Positions 17,375 to 25,197 are shown, counted from the first letter of the stretch. The stretch is 64,000 bases of DNA from Paenibacillus sp. FSL R10-2782 (GCF_038592985.1 NZ_CP151951.1:2843001-2907000); one strand, 5' to 3'. Notes: generated by a model not told the origin, from the sequence alone. Made by a program: numbers and translations.

Positions 17375-17420
17375 TTATTTCATATAAGGAGTTCAGCTTA
17401 TCGTAAACAGTTTATTCAGA

Positions 17421-18524
17421 TTACCAAGGCGGTGTATCTCCATCGGCAAACTCGTCTTCTTGCTGGCGTTTCTCTTTCAAGCGCTCAGCCACCGTTTCGA
17501 ACGATTCCGGTTGAAGCAGCTCAATCGGTGAAAAGCCTTTTTCAAACGTAAATGCGTCGCCTTCAATGATAAGCGCGTATCTATCATGCAGCTTCGTAAT
17601 ATGCAGCTTGGCCCCAAAGTCGGACAACAGTCCACGTACAGCCGTATCATCCAGCTTGAAGCGAACTTCAATTTCCGGTTTTAGCTCAACAATATGCTGT
17701 GCAGCCTCTACGACCTGAAGGGGTTCCCATTTTCCTTGCAAATCCCGTTTTTCACTGGCCGCCCACAGCTCCAGATCACGTTCCTCTTGCTGTCTTTCCT
17801 CATTGGAAGCATCTGGCCATTTCGTCTCTACATAGTTCTGTACGAAGCCCATGACATGCTCATTAACGATTTCTGGCATGGATTGCTCGTAGGTCACAAA
17901 TTTCAGAAAATCCTCAAAATACCGGGCATGCGAGGACTGGTGAATTTTAAGCTCCCACTCATCGTTCATCCCCTCCTCCAGCATGTAAGGATACATGATG
18001 GATTTCATATTACGGGCTGAAATGGCCATTTCGACCTCACTGACCAGACTGCTTTCGGTAATCCGGGCAATTTTAGGTTCAAAATCACATTTGAGCACAA
18101 AAATAAACGGATCATCGGAGTGTGTATTCAAGGTAGCCTGTACAATGATCAACGCTCCCCCGCGTACCGCGCTCGTATCCAGATACATCCGCACCAGATC
18201 GTCGCAGGCATTTTTAAAATCCTCCTTATCCTCTGCTGCCCGCAGCCGGGCGAACATATTGAAATTCGGATTACTGCTCAGTTCATGCTCCGGTTCGACG
18301 ATAAAGCGGCCAATTTTGGTCGGTGCCTGCTCTGTGCTCGGATTTTTCTCGACCTTCCGCTTGCTAATACGGGCAAATTCCCCGTCCAGGAATTTCTTAA
18401 CATCGCTCTCGTCATAATCATAGTCATCCATCGTAGCGTAATGCTTGTAGGACTTACCGCCTTGTCCTTCTTTTCCGTCCACCTGAATTACAAAAAAAGA
18501 TAAAAAGTCCACTTGAAAGTTCAT
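17421..18524 (-). CDS. DUF3900-family protein
   Basis: 367 residues. It matches the Bacillales DUF3900 family strongly, for example KFLDGEFARISKRKVEKNP, APTKIGRFIVEPEHEL, CDFEPKIARI and EVEMAISARNMKSIMYP. Soluble, with no known function; the family has been seen mainly in spore-formers. It marks the last conserved backbone gene before the accessory island at 18.6-25.2 kb. Its upstream region ends at dif-like site A, about 100 bp away. Confidence 0.8.
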   Translation of the reverse strand: MNFQVDFLSFFVIQVDGKEGQGGKSYKHYATMDDYDYDESDVKKFLDGEFARISKRKVEKNPSTEQAPTKIGRFIVEPEHELSSNPNFNMFARLRAAEDKEDFKNACDDLVRMYLDTSAVRGGALIIVQATLNTHSDDPFIFVLKCDFEPKIARITESSLVSEVEMAISARNMKSIMYPYMLEEGMNDEWELKIHQSSHARYFEDFLKFVTYEQSMPEIVNEHVMGFVQNYVETKWPDASNEERQQEERDLELWAASEKRDLQGKWEPLQVVEAAQHIVELKPEIEVRFKLDDTAVRGLLSDFGAKLHITKLHDRYALIIEGDAFTFEKGFSPIELLQPESFETVAERLKEKRQQEDEFADGDTPPW

Positions 18525-18627
18525 TTGCGTTCCATACGCTCCTTTTCAGGCATGTACGCGTAATTATATCACTATGGATTTAAAACGTACATCGGATACA
18601 AATCCTCATTATTAAGAAATACATTTA

Positions 18628-18655
18628 AGTTAACATAACTATTATTATGTAAATT
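18628..18655. repeat. dif-like 11-6-11 inverted-repeat site A
   Basis: Left arm AGTTAACATAA, centre CTATTA, right arm TTATGTAAATT. Each arm differs by one base from the ideal pair AGTTTACATAA/TTATGTAAACT. It has the spacing of Xer recombination sites and sits at the edge of the ABC-transporter remnant. Confidence 0.65.
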
Positions 18656-19193
18656 CATTTGTAGAATAGATTTAATTTTCTGTATCGTGTTCTCTCCTTG
18701 ATCAAAAAACATTTGACTAAATTGCGAACTGTTTCGAGGCGATGAGCAATAGCAATAACGGTTCGGCCTTGTACAAGGGGATCAATCACTTGCTGAATTT
18801 CCTTTTCATTTTCAGGATCAAGCGAAGAGGTGGCCTCATCCAGCAACACGATCGGCGAATCCTCTGAGAATGGCCCATGCGATGGAAATCCGTTGCTTTT
18901 CGCCACCCGACAATGTACTGCCGCCCTCAACTAGCCAGATGCCATACCCGTTTGGCAGCTTGAAAATAAAATCGTGACAGCAAGCTTAACGGCCGGCTGC
19001 TTCGATCTGTGCCTGCGTCGCATCACTTTTACCGAATCGAATGTTATTTCCAATGGTATCCTGAAACAGATTCACGTCCTGAAACAAAATAGATACCTTA
19101 CGTAACAGCGCCTCGGGGTCCATCTGCCTCATATCATCGGCGCCCAGCAGTACACTGCCCTGCTTCGGGTCATAAAAACGTGCGATCATACGT
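18655..19193 (-). pseudogene. Remnant of an ABC transporter ATPase domain
   Basis: A decayed nucleotide-binding domain of an exporter-type ABC protein. Reading starts inside the domain (MIARFYDPKQGSVLLG), so Walker A and the whole membrane domain are missing. The Q-loop region (SILFQDVNLFQDTIGNNI) ends at an in-frame TAA, directly after EAAGR. The signature [12 protein letters not shown] continues in the same frame, then a frameshift leads to [17 protein letters not shown] (Walker B and D-loop) and [11 protein letters not shown]. The C-terminus degrades close to site A. A Fur-box-like sequence abuts the 5' end, so the parent gene was probably iron-regulated. It cannot make a working transporter. 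Confidence 0.85.
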
Positions 19194-19212
19194 AATAATG
19201 ATTATCATTCTT
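19194..19212 (-). promoter_or_regulatory. Fur-box-like site next to the ABC remnant
   Basis: AATAATGATTATCATTCTT contains the Fur-type palindrome AATGATTATCATT and overlaps the truncated end of the ABC remnant. Confidence 0.55.
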
Positions 19213-19256
19213 ATTTTAAAGACAAAACCTGATTTTGTAGGGCTCGGAATATTTTA

Positions 19257-19284
19257 AGTTAACATAATATTTATTACGTAGTCT
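19257..19284. repeat. dif-like 11-6-11 site B
   Basis: Left arm AGTTAACATAA (identical to that of site A), centre TATTTA, right arm TTACGTAGTCT (three differences from the ideal arm). It separates the ABC remnant from the MutS2-like module. Confidence 0.6.
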
Positions 19285-19311
19285 ATTTCTTGTTACGATT
19301 TGAAGCTAGGC

Positions 19312-19340
19312 TTGACTTCGGTGCTGACTGATAGTATAGT
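19312..19340 (+). promoter_or_regulatory. Sigma-A promoter of the leader/MutS2-like transcript
   Basis: TTGACT (19312-19317), 17 bases, TATAGT (19335-19340). It begins a roughly 480-nt leader ahead of the MutS2-like gene. Confidence 0.75.
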
Positions 19341-19373
19341 GCTGATATATCTGTAATCAAGGGAGAGATTTTG

Positions 19374-19397
19374 ATGTCGGTGAACGTTCTTAACTAA
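19374..19397 (+). CDS. Leader peptide MSVNVLN
   Basis: A seven-codon ORF, ATG TCG GTG AAC GTT CTT AAC TAA, with AGGGAGAG 6 bases upstream. Codons 5 to 8 are exactly the left strand of a 12-bp inverted repeat whose right strand lies at 19481-19492. A ribosome on this ORF would therefore melt the structure. This is the layout of ribosome-controlled attenuators ahead of antibiotic-resistance genes. That role is inferred from position and pairing only. Confidence 0.55.
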   Translation: MSVNVLN

Positions 19398-19569
19398 GCA
19401 ACTTCATATTCAGGGAAGACCATTCAGGCGCTTGTGCCCTCCGGGGACAGGTTTTTTGATATTGTGTTTTTACCCTGACATTAGTTAAGAACATGCGGAT
19501 ATCATAAATCGCCTCAGGGATTATTTTCTTTTAGGCCTTATTCCGTGCTGTGTTCAGCGCGGTTTTTTT
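19386..19569 (+). promoter_or_regulatory. Structured attenuator-like leader with two terminator hairpins
   Basis: A perfect 12-bp repeat GTTCTTAACTAA/TTAGTTAAGAAC (19386-19397 with 19481-19492) encloses TCAGGG/CCCTGA (19410-19415 with 19473-19478). A second TCAGGG at 19514-19519 could compete for the same CCCTGA. A weak terminator (TGTGCCC-TCC-GGGGACA then TTTTTT, to 19457) and a strong one (CCGTGCTG-TGTT-CAGCGCGG then seven T, 19543-19569) follow. No ORF of size begins before the MutS2-like gene. Confidence 0.6.
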
Positions 19570-19666
19570 GTTTTCAGATTTTGTGAAATTCCTTTATATC
19601 CTTCCTATTCATGGGCTAATTAGCTTACAAATTGGTTTACTCATGGATGATTTGGGGAGGCATAAA

Positions 19667-19702
19667 TTGGAGCTACAAAAGCTGGAGTATAGGCTTATTT
19701 GA
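19667..19702 (+). CDS. Second small ORF (MELQKLEYRLI) between the terminators
   Basis: Eleven codons from TTG, with GGGGAGG 6 bases upstream, an unusually good ribosome site for a chance ORF. It lies after the 19569 terminator and before the 19728 terminator. It may be a second leader peptide or the stub of a lost gene. Confidence 0.35.
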   Translation: MELQKLEYRLI

Positions 19703-19726
19703 CGATAAATTCCCTACTTCCTTCAG

Positions 19727-19768
19727 GGCGGAGAATGAACGATTTGTTCATTCTCCGCCCTTTTTTTA
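19727..19768 (+). terminator. Strong terminator directly upstream of the MutS2-like gene
   Basis: Perfect stem GGGCGGAGAATGAAC / GTTCATTCTCCGCCC, loop GATTT, then TTTTTTT. It lies about 60 bp before the MutS2-like start, so transcripts from 19340 must read through it. It could also be the attenuator itself. Confidence 0.85.
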
Positions 19769-19826
19769 TTTCACAGAGAAGGCTCTAAACAATCCTAAAA
19801 TCACACACTAAAGGAGAGATTTATTC

Positions 19827-21788
19827 ATGAATGAAACCACAATGCAGCGTTTGGAATATGATCGGATCAAAACAAGAGTTTCCGAATGTGCTTTTTCTTA
19901 CCTTGGTAAGCGCCATGCCGCTTCCATGCAACCCATTACAGATATCCGTACGATCAAGATCCGCCTTGACGAAGCGATGGAAGCCCTGCAGCTCATTCGC
20001 CACGGTGCAAGTGTTCCTATCCCCTCGCTGGAAGGGATGGAACACATTCTTCACTTGCTGGGAATCGGATATTTGTTCAGCGAGCGCGATTTTTCTCACA
20101 TTGCCCAATTTATCAGAAGTTGCGGTCAACTGATAAAATATATGGGTTCCAAGTCGAATGCCGCTCCAAGCGTCAGTGCCTATGCTTCTTCCATGTATGA
20201 TATGGAACCGCTTCTGTCTGAAATTGAAAGATGTATTTATTCAGGAAAAGTGACGGACACCGCCAGTAAGGAACTGGCTAAAATCCGCAAAAAAATAGCA
20301 GTCACGGAAGAACGGATCAAAAGAAAACTTGATTCTCTCACCAGCCGTCACCGATCCATCATGCAGGAACATATGACCAGTCAGCGTGGCGGTCGTTACG
20401 TGCTTCCAATCAAAAAAGAGTTTCGAAAACAGGTGAAAGGCAACGTGCTGGATGAATCAGGCAGTGGACAAACGGTTTACATTGAGCCTGCCGAGATTGC
20501 AAGTCTCCAATACGATCAGAGCGCGAACATCGCAGAAGAAGCAAAAGAAGCAATGAAGGTACTGGGCGACCTAACGGCACTTGCTGAGTCATACAGCCGG
20601 GAGCTGAGCATCAACACAGAGACAGTAGGCATACTCGACTTTTTATTAGCAAAAGCCAAATACGCCATGACGATGGATGCTGTGCCTGTCGAGCTTAACC
20701 TTGACGGAATTATAGACATTCGAGGGGCACGTCACCCGTTGATGGGAAAATCTATGGTTCCACTTGATTTCTCAATCGGTGAAGGCTACTCTTCACTCAT
20801 CATTACCGGACCCAATACAGGTGGAAAAACGATGGCCCTCAAAAGTGTCGGCCTGTTAACTCTGATGGTACAATCCGGACTGCTGGTACCTGTTTCAGAA
20901 GGCTCACGAATGGCTGTATTCGAGAACATCGAGGTGGATATCGGAGACGGGCAAAGCATCGAGCATGCTTTGAGCACCTTTTCTGCACATATTCGCAACA
21001 TGATCGGTATTTTGGAAACGGCAAGCAACTCCACTCTGATCCTGATTGATGAAATGGCATCTGGAACCGATCCGGGCGAAGGCGTGGGCCTCTCTATCGC
21101 GCTGCTGGAAGAATTCCACCGCCGACAGGCAACGGTAGTAGCTACCACGCACTTTAGCGAAATTAAGCATTTTGCCGAAAATACACCTGGATTTCAGAAT
21201 GCCCGAATGGAGTTTGATACCGAAACGCTACAACCATTATACCGTCTCCGAATCGGTGAGGCCGGGGAAAGCTACGCATACGCCATTGCCTTGAAGCTGG
21301 GGATGTGGAATCGGATTATCGAGCGTTCTCAGGCCATTTCTGCGGGCAGAACATCTCAGAACACACAGGAACTGTTTGTGGTCCCCCCAGCTTCTAATGA
21401 TGAGAAGCACAAAACAACAAGTGAACTCTCTCCTAAAAGAGCATCTTTAAAGCACACAGCCACAAAACAGGGGAAACAAAAACACACTGCCGAACCTATG
21501 TCGTTTGCCCTTGGCGATAGTGTTTATGTAGGCTACCTGAATCGGACTGGAATTGTGTACAAAACCGAGGATGAACGAGGGAATGTAGGTGTTTTAATCC
21601 AAGGAGAGAAGCTGAGCATGAATAAAAAGAGGCTCGTCCTTCACATCGCAGCTACTGAATTGTATCCTGACGACTATGATCTGGATATCGTTTTAGAAAC
21701 CAAGGAAAACCGCAAAAAACGGAAGCTTATGGGACGCAAGCATATCGAAGGCTTGATGATTGAATCTCCCCCGGAAAATGAAATGTAG
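19827..21788 (+). CDS. MutS2-like ATPase without Smr domain
   Basis: 653 residues. The clamp/lever core (about 1-300) includes RHRSIMQEHMTSQRGGRYVLP and the IEPAEIASL region typical of MutS2. The ATPase domain has Walker A TGPNTGGKTMALKS (about residues 330-343) and Walker B STLILIDEMASGTDPGEG (about 402-419). After a charged, low-complexity linker (about 510-560) comes a small KOW-like domain (SFALGDSVYVGYLNRTGIVY). Full MutS2 is usually near 780 residues with a C-terminal Smr endonuclease domain; here it is absent. Bacillus MutS2 splits collided ribosomes, so a ribosome-linked role is possible. The ATG at 19827 has AAGGAGAG 8 bases upstream. It is the only intact gene between sites B and C. 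Confidence 0.85.
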   Translation: MNETTMQRLEYDRIKTRVSECAFSYLGKRHAASMQPITDIRTIKIRLDEAMEALQLIRHGASVPIPSLEGMEHILHLLGIGYLFSERDFSHIAQFIRSCGQLIKYMGSKSNAAPSVSAYASSMYDMEPLLSEIERCIYSGKVTDTASKELAKIRKKIAVTEERIKRKLDSLTSRHRSIMQEHMTSQRGGRYVLPIKKEFRKQVKGNVLDESGSGQTVYIEPAEIASLQYDQSANIAEEAKEAMKVLGDLTALAESYSRELSINTETVGILDFLLAKAKYAMTMDAVPVELNLDGIIDIRGARHPLMGKSMVPLDFSIGEGYSSLIITGPNTGGKTMALKSVGLLTLMVQSGLLVPVSEGSRMAVFENIEVDIGDGQSIEHALSTFSAHIRNMIGILETASNSTLILIDEMASGTDPGEGVGLSIALLEEFHRRQATVVATTHFSEIKHFAENTPGFQNARMEFDTETLQPLYRLRIGEAGESYAYAIALKLGMWNRIIERSQAISAGRTSQNTQELFVVPPASNDEKHKTTSELSPKRASLKHTATKQGKQKHTAEPMSFALGDSVYVGYLNRTGIVYKTEDERGNVGVLIQGEKLSMNKKRLVLHIAATELYPDDYDLDIVLETKENRKKRKLMGRKHIEGLMIESPPENEM

Positions 21789-21843
21789 ACGCACATGTAT
21801 ATTCTCAATTTAAAATAAGTTTTTTTGAATGCCAGTGAAATTT

Positions 21844-21888
21844 AATCTGCAAGCGGACACTTTGATTAGAGTGATCCACTTGCAGATT
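21844..21888 (+). terminator. Terminator after the MutS2-like gene
   Basis: AATCTGCAAG pairs with CTTGCAGATT, with an inner GGA-CACT/AGTG-TCC stem. The downstream T-run is weak (CTACTTGTTGTC). Confidence 0.65.
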
Positions 21889-21936
21889 CTACTTGTTGTC
21901 ATTTGAATACATTAATAGGACTCATAAATCTAGTTT

Positions 21937-21964
21937 AACTAACATAATATATATTATGTAATCC
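21937..21964. repeat. dif-like 11-6-11 site C
   Basis: Left arm AACTAACATAA, centre TATATA, right arm TTATGTAATCC. The inner eight bases of each arm follow the common pattern. It lies between the MutS2-like module and a truncated kinase. Confidence 0.65.
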
Positions 21965-21965
21965 T

Positions 21966-22142
21966 ATGGTTTATCAAATCATCTTTTAACATCAGCAGGG
22001 TCACGTTGTCTGGTGTATTTTTCAATCCAAAAATAGTCATCTCCATTCAAATTCACTTATGGGAGTCTCAGAGCCAGCTTACTTCCAAGCGACGATACTC
22101 CCGAGCCTGAAGCTCCAAGGATATGTATTCTGTTTTTCAAAC
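21966..22142 (-). pseudogene. Truncated and frameshifted P-loop kinase fragment
   Basis: On the minus strand the N-terminus reads KNRIHILGASGSGVSSLG (Walker A GASGSGVSS) and SKLALRLP, then hits TAA. The next frame gives NGDDYFWIEKYTRQRDPAD and a third gives LKDDLINHR. In order these resemble the first 60 or so residues of the adenylate-kinase-like/AAA ATPases common in Bacillales. Similarity stops exactly at site C. The rest of the gene is absent from the window. Confidence 0.7.
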
Positions 22143-22166
22143 CTCTTATATCAAACGTCTGTAACA

Positions 22167-22205
22167 CAAAAAAGGCGTGTCCAAAGTTAAAGGCACGCTC
22201 TTTTG
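22167..22205 (-). terminator. Terminator after the ROK kinase gene
   Basis: AAAAGGCGTG pairs with CACGCTCTTTT; the minus-strand transcript ends in TTTTTT. Confidence 0.7.
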
Positions 22206-22262
22206 TTAACATTTTATTTGTTTGTATTACTCAATCCCTTACTCGTCGAAATATAACTTTTG

Positions 22263-23168
22263 TCATAATTCAAGATGATACGATTGTTTGTAGTTATATA
22301 TAGCGCCTAGCAAATTCGCTTCATTGCCTAATTTACTTTGTTCAATATCTGCACGCACAAAATTATAGATAGATTCCATATAAAGCTTCTCCAACTCTTC
22401 CCTAATCGTAATTACCAGTAAAGGATTTTCAGATATGCCTCCCCCAATAACAAACTTTTCAGGGTCAAGAATCGATTGCAAATTAATGATTTGTGTTGCG
22501 ATGTTCCTACAGTATTCATGAAAAATCGTTTGGACCGCGCGATCACCTTCTTCAATGAACTTGAATACTTGTTCACCCGTTATTGAATCTGCAGGAAGTC
22601 CTTTAGCTTTCGCAACGGTTTTTGTTAAAACAAAACTACTCCCTTGCATACCAAACAAATAATCATCATTGTCTGCATACTCGCTGTTGGTTCTGATGAA
22701 GGAGAATTCTCCAGCCGATAAATGGTGGCCTTTCAGCAATTTCCCTTGAGAGATGATTCCACCCCCCATCCCTGTTCCAACTACCAGAACAACACCATCG
22801 GTAATCCCTTGTAATGAACCACGCCATGCTTCCCCAAGAGCAGCACACTTTCCATCATTTTCAATCGCTACGGGCTTGTGAAACGCTTTCTTAAAAACTT
22901 CTATCATATTTATATCATTTATATATCTTAATGAACCTCCATGCACCATATGGCCGCTTGCTGAATTCACAATACCTGGCATACTGACGGCTATACCTTC
23001 GCACTCATCCATAAACTGATTAAGAATTTGCTTTAAAGCTACAAGCAGATTCTCAAGTGAGTCCAATGGAGTTTTAACTTTACCCTTGCTCATAAATTCA
23101 CCTTGAAAATACAAACTGAATTTTATAAAAGAGCCGCCAATATCAAAAACCAGTATTTTATTTTTCAT
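22263..23168 (-). CDS. ROK-family sugar kinase (BglK/glucokinase-like)
   Basis: 301 residues. ATP-binding FDIGGSFIKFSLY at the N-terminus, VSMPGIVNSASG, the catalytic Asp in IENDGKCAALGEAW (about residue 103), and GTGMGGGIISQGKLLKGHH, where ROK enzymes bind the sugar. The zinc motif of many ROK regulators and glucokinases (CxCGxxGC) is missing, as in beta-glucoside kinases. No helix-turn-helix, so it is an enzyme and not a repressor. The gene is visibly richer in A+T than its backbone neighbours and has no sugar transporter beside it, which suits an acquired cargo gene. Confidence 0.85.
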   Translation of the reverse strand: MKNKILVFDIGGSFIKFSLYFQGEFMSKGKVKTPLDSLENLLVALKQILNQFMDECEGIAVSMPGIVNSASGHMVHGGSLRYINDINMIEVFKKAFHKPVAIENDGKCAALGEAWRGSLQGITDGVVLVVGTGMGGGIISQGKLLKGHHLSAGEFSFIRTNSEYADNDDYLFGMQGSSFVLTKTVAKAKGLPADSITGEQVFKFIEEGDRAVQTIFHEYCRNIATQIINLQSILDPEKFVIGGGISENPLLVITIREELEKLYMESIYNFVRADIEQSKLGNEANLLGAIYNYKQSYHLEL

Positions 23169-23479
23169 ACTACGTATAGTCCTTTCATTGAGCAGTTTTG
23201 AGTGGTTCTCTAAATAACGATAATTAATTTTATTGGTTTTGTAAATCCATCATTTTCTTTATCGTTAGTCAGACACCGTTCTCTTCGTTGGATTTAGTGA
23301 TAAAGCTAGCTGCATTATTGGCATCGTATTACTATTAAAAAAAGCTTCTGTACCTTTACTTTATTACCTTTGTCAAGGCAATACCATACTGGCTTTTAAT
23401 TCACCATTGCTTTCCAACTTATTCTGAATTATTCTAAGGTTTATCATATGACAATCGCTAAAATAAGGAGGCACATCTA
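23169..23479. other. Divergent intergenic region between the ROK kinase and DinB-like genes
   Basis: 311 bp, A+T-rich. It must carry the two divergent promoters, but no convincing -35/-10 pair, operator or hairpin stands out. Confidence 0.4.
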
Positions 23480-23935
23480 TTGAATAATACTGTTGAAGAA
23501 CTCGCTAGGCTCATCGAGGATCATGAAAAAGAATTCTTTTCGATCTCAGAACATGAATTTAATGCCAAACCTTTCCCAGAAAAATGGTCTAAAAAAGAAA
23601 TACTAGGGCATCTGTGCGACTCCGCTTCTAATAATCATCGAAGATTTATAATGATTAAGCATTCAAGGTCCCCTGTTAAAATTGAAGCATATGCGCAAAA
23701 TGATTGGGTTGCAGCTAATCAGTATCAGGAAGCGTTCTCCCACGCGGATGTCATACATCTATGGAAACTATTAAATAAACAAATCATAAATATGTTAAAC
23801 TCATGTACATCACTCGATTTTGAGAAAGAATTTCAAAAAGATGACCAGTCTACCGAAACATTACAGTGGCTAGTTGACGATTATATTCAGCATATGCAGC
23901 ATCATTTGGATCAAATCAATCAAAAACAAGAATAA
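23480..23935 (+). CDS. DinB-superfamily protein
   Basis: 151 residues, a four-helix DinB/YfiT-like metal-binding protein. The probable metal His residues are in ILGHLCDSASNNHRR and in the C-terminal IQHMQHHLDQIN. Family members are thiol (bacillithiol)-dependent S-transferases or stress-induced proteins of unknown substrate. The start is TTG at 23480, with AAGGAGG 8 bases upstream. A+T-rich like the neighbouring ROK gene. It lies just before dif-like site D. Confidence 0.8.
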   Translation: MNNTVEELARLIEDHEKEFFSISEHEFNAKPFPEKWSKKEILGHLCDSASNNHRRFIMIKHSRSPVKIEAYAQNDWVAANQYQEAFSHADVIHLWKLLNKQIINMLNSCTSLDFEKEFQKDDQSTETLQWLVDDYIQHMQHHLDQINQKQE

Positions 23936-24021
23936 GTACGATGATAAAGGATACTATGTTCACAATATGGATGACACAAGTCGTTGATGCGATTTCCAAG
24001 TCAGGGTGCAATTCTTTTTTT

Positions 24022-24049
24022 GGTTTACATAATATTTTTTATGTAAACC
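24022..24049. repeat. dif-like 11-6-11 site D
   Basis: Left arm GGTTTACATAA, centre TATTTT, right arm TTATGTAAACC. The two arms are perfect inverted copies of each other. It lies 38 bp beyond the stop codon of the tyrosine recombinase. Confidence 0.7.
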
Positions 24050-24087
24050 AAATGTGTTTATTTTCAAAATCAACTCCTGGTATATAC

Positions 24088-25044
24088 TTATAATCCCGTT
24101 ATTGGTAGCTGGACATCCAGCTTGTCCATCGCTTTTTCCTTTTCCCGATCCGTGACATGCGTGTATACAGTGGTGGTCTGAATGGAAGAGTGTCCCAGCA
24201 ACTCTTGCACAGTACGCAGATCTGCACCTCTACGCAAAAGCATCGTTGCAAACGTATGACGCAGCTTATGGCTGGAGTAAGCCACTCGACCTTGCGCACC
24301 TTTATCCTGCTGGAATCGCTCGAACGTTTCTGTAGCGATCTGCTGGATAGAGCGAACCGCCAGTCGGCGGCCTTTTTGCGACACGAACATCGCATCCTCC
24401 TTCCCTCTCCACGGCGTTAATCTTTCCTCCAATGCACGATCTAAAACATCACACACAGCCTCCGGCACCGGGAGCGTACGCCACTTTCTCCCTTTACCAA
24501 ACACATCCAGTGTGCGTCGCTCACGGCTGTAATCCGGGACATTCAAAGAATGAACCTCTCCCACCCGTAATCCCATATATACCATGAGCAGAAAAATAGC
24601 CATGTTGCGATTGGCATATTTCCCTTCCACCGCGAGTAAAAATGGCCGAATTTCATTTTCATCCAGGTACACGGGCATACGATTCTTTTCGGTCTTTGCT
24701 TTTTTAATTCCGAAAGCCGGATTCGTGCTGCACAATTCAAATTCCTGTAGCGCTTTAAAAAAGCTACTCACCGCTGCATGCTTGCGGTTCCGGGTGCTAT
24801 CTCCAGCTCCGCCTTCCCGAGCTTTAGACAGATACGACATCACATGAATCTTTTTCACCTGATCGAGTGGTTTATCCCGCAACGTGAGTAAGAACTGCTT
24901 CACATCCCCTGTATAGTTTTTTTGCGTATGTATCGTATAACCTGCATCTTTCATCCAAATCAAAAAAGCCTCCAGTTCCTCAGCATATACTTCATCAATA
25001 TCATCTATCATATCCGGCTCCATTTGCCGTACCCCTTTTTTCAT
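24088..25044 (-). CDS. Tyrosine recombinase/integrase (XerC/D-like)
   Basis: 318 residues. A SAM-like core-binding domain (about 15-105) is followed by the catalytic domain. All active-site residues are present: Arg in [10 protein letters not shown] (about 160), Lys in [12 protein letters not shown] (about 183), His-x-x-Arg in [11 protein letters not shown] (about 260), His in [10 protein letters not shown] (about 283) and the nucleophile Tyr in TTVYTHV (about 293). The ATG at 25044 follows GGAGG at 8 bases. It is bracketed by dif-like sites D and F and is the best candidate to act on sites A to E. It could be a diverged phage-type integrase instead. Confidence 0.9.
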   Translation of the reverse strand: MKKGVRQMEPDMIDDIDEVYAEELEAFLIWMKDAGYTIHTQKNYTGDVKQFLLTLRDKPLDQVKKIHVMSYLSKAREGGAGDSTRNRKHAAVSSFFKALQEFELCSTNPAFGIKKAKTEKNRMPVYLDENEIRPFLLAVEGKYANRNMAIFLLMVYMGLRVGEVHSLNVPDYSRERRTLDVFGKGRKWRTLPVPEAVCDVLDRALEERLTPWRGKEDAMFVSQKGRRLAVRSIQQIATETFERFQQDKGAQGRVAYSSHKLRHTFATMLLRRGADLRTVQELLGHSSIQTTTVYTHVTDREKEKAMDKLDVQLPITGL

Positions 25045-25169
25045 CCCGATTACCTCCGCTCCGATTCATCTTCCAATATACTGTAAAACGTCCATTTTCG
25101 CCTACTTTTTATCGACAATTCGATCGACATCTTGTGCGTGAGGGCTAATAAAAGTCGATTTAAACCAAA

Positions 25170-25197
25170 ATTGCGTATAATTTATATTATGCGCAGT
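25170..25197. repeat. Divergent dif-like site F
   Basis: Left arm ATTGCGTATAA, centre TTTATA, right arm TTATGCGCAGT. Same 11-6-11 layout and inner TATAA...TTATG, but the outer bases differ from sites A to E. It lies 125 bp upstream of the recombinase gene. Confidence 0.4.
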
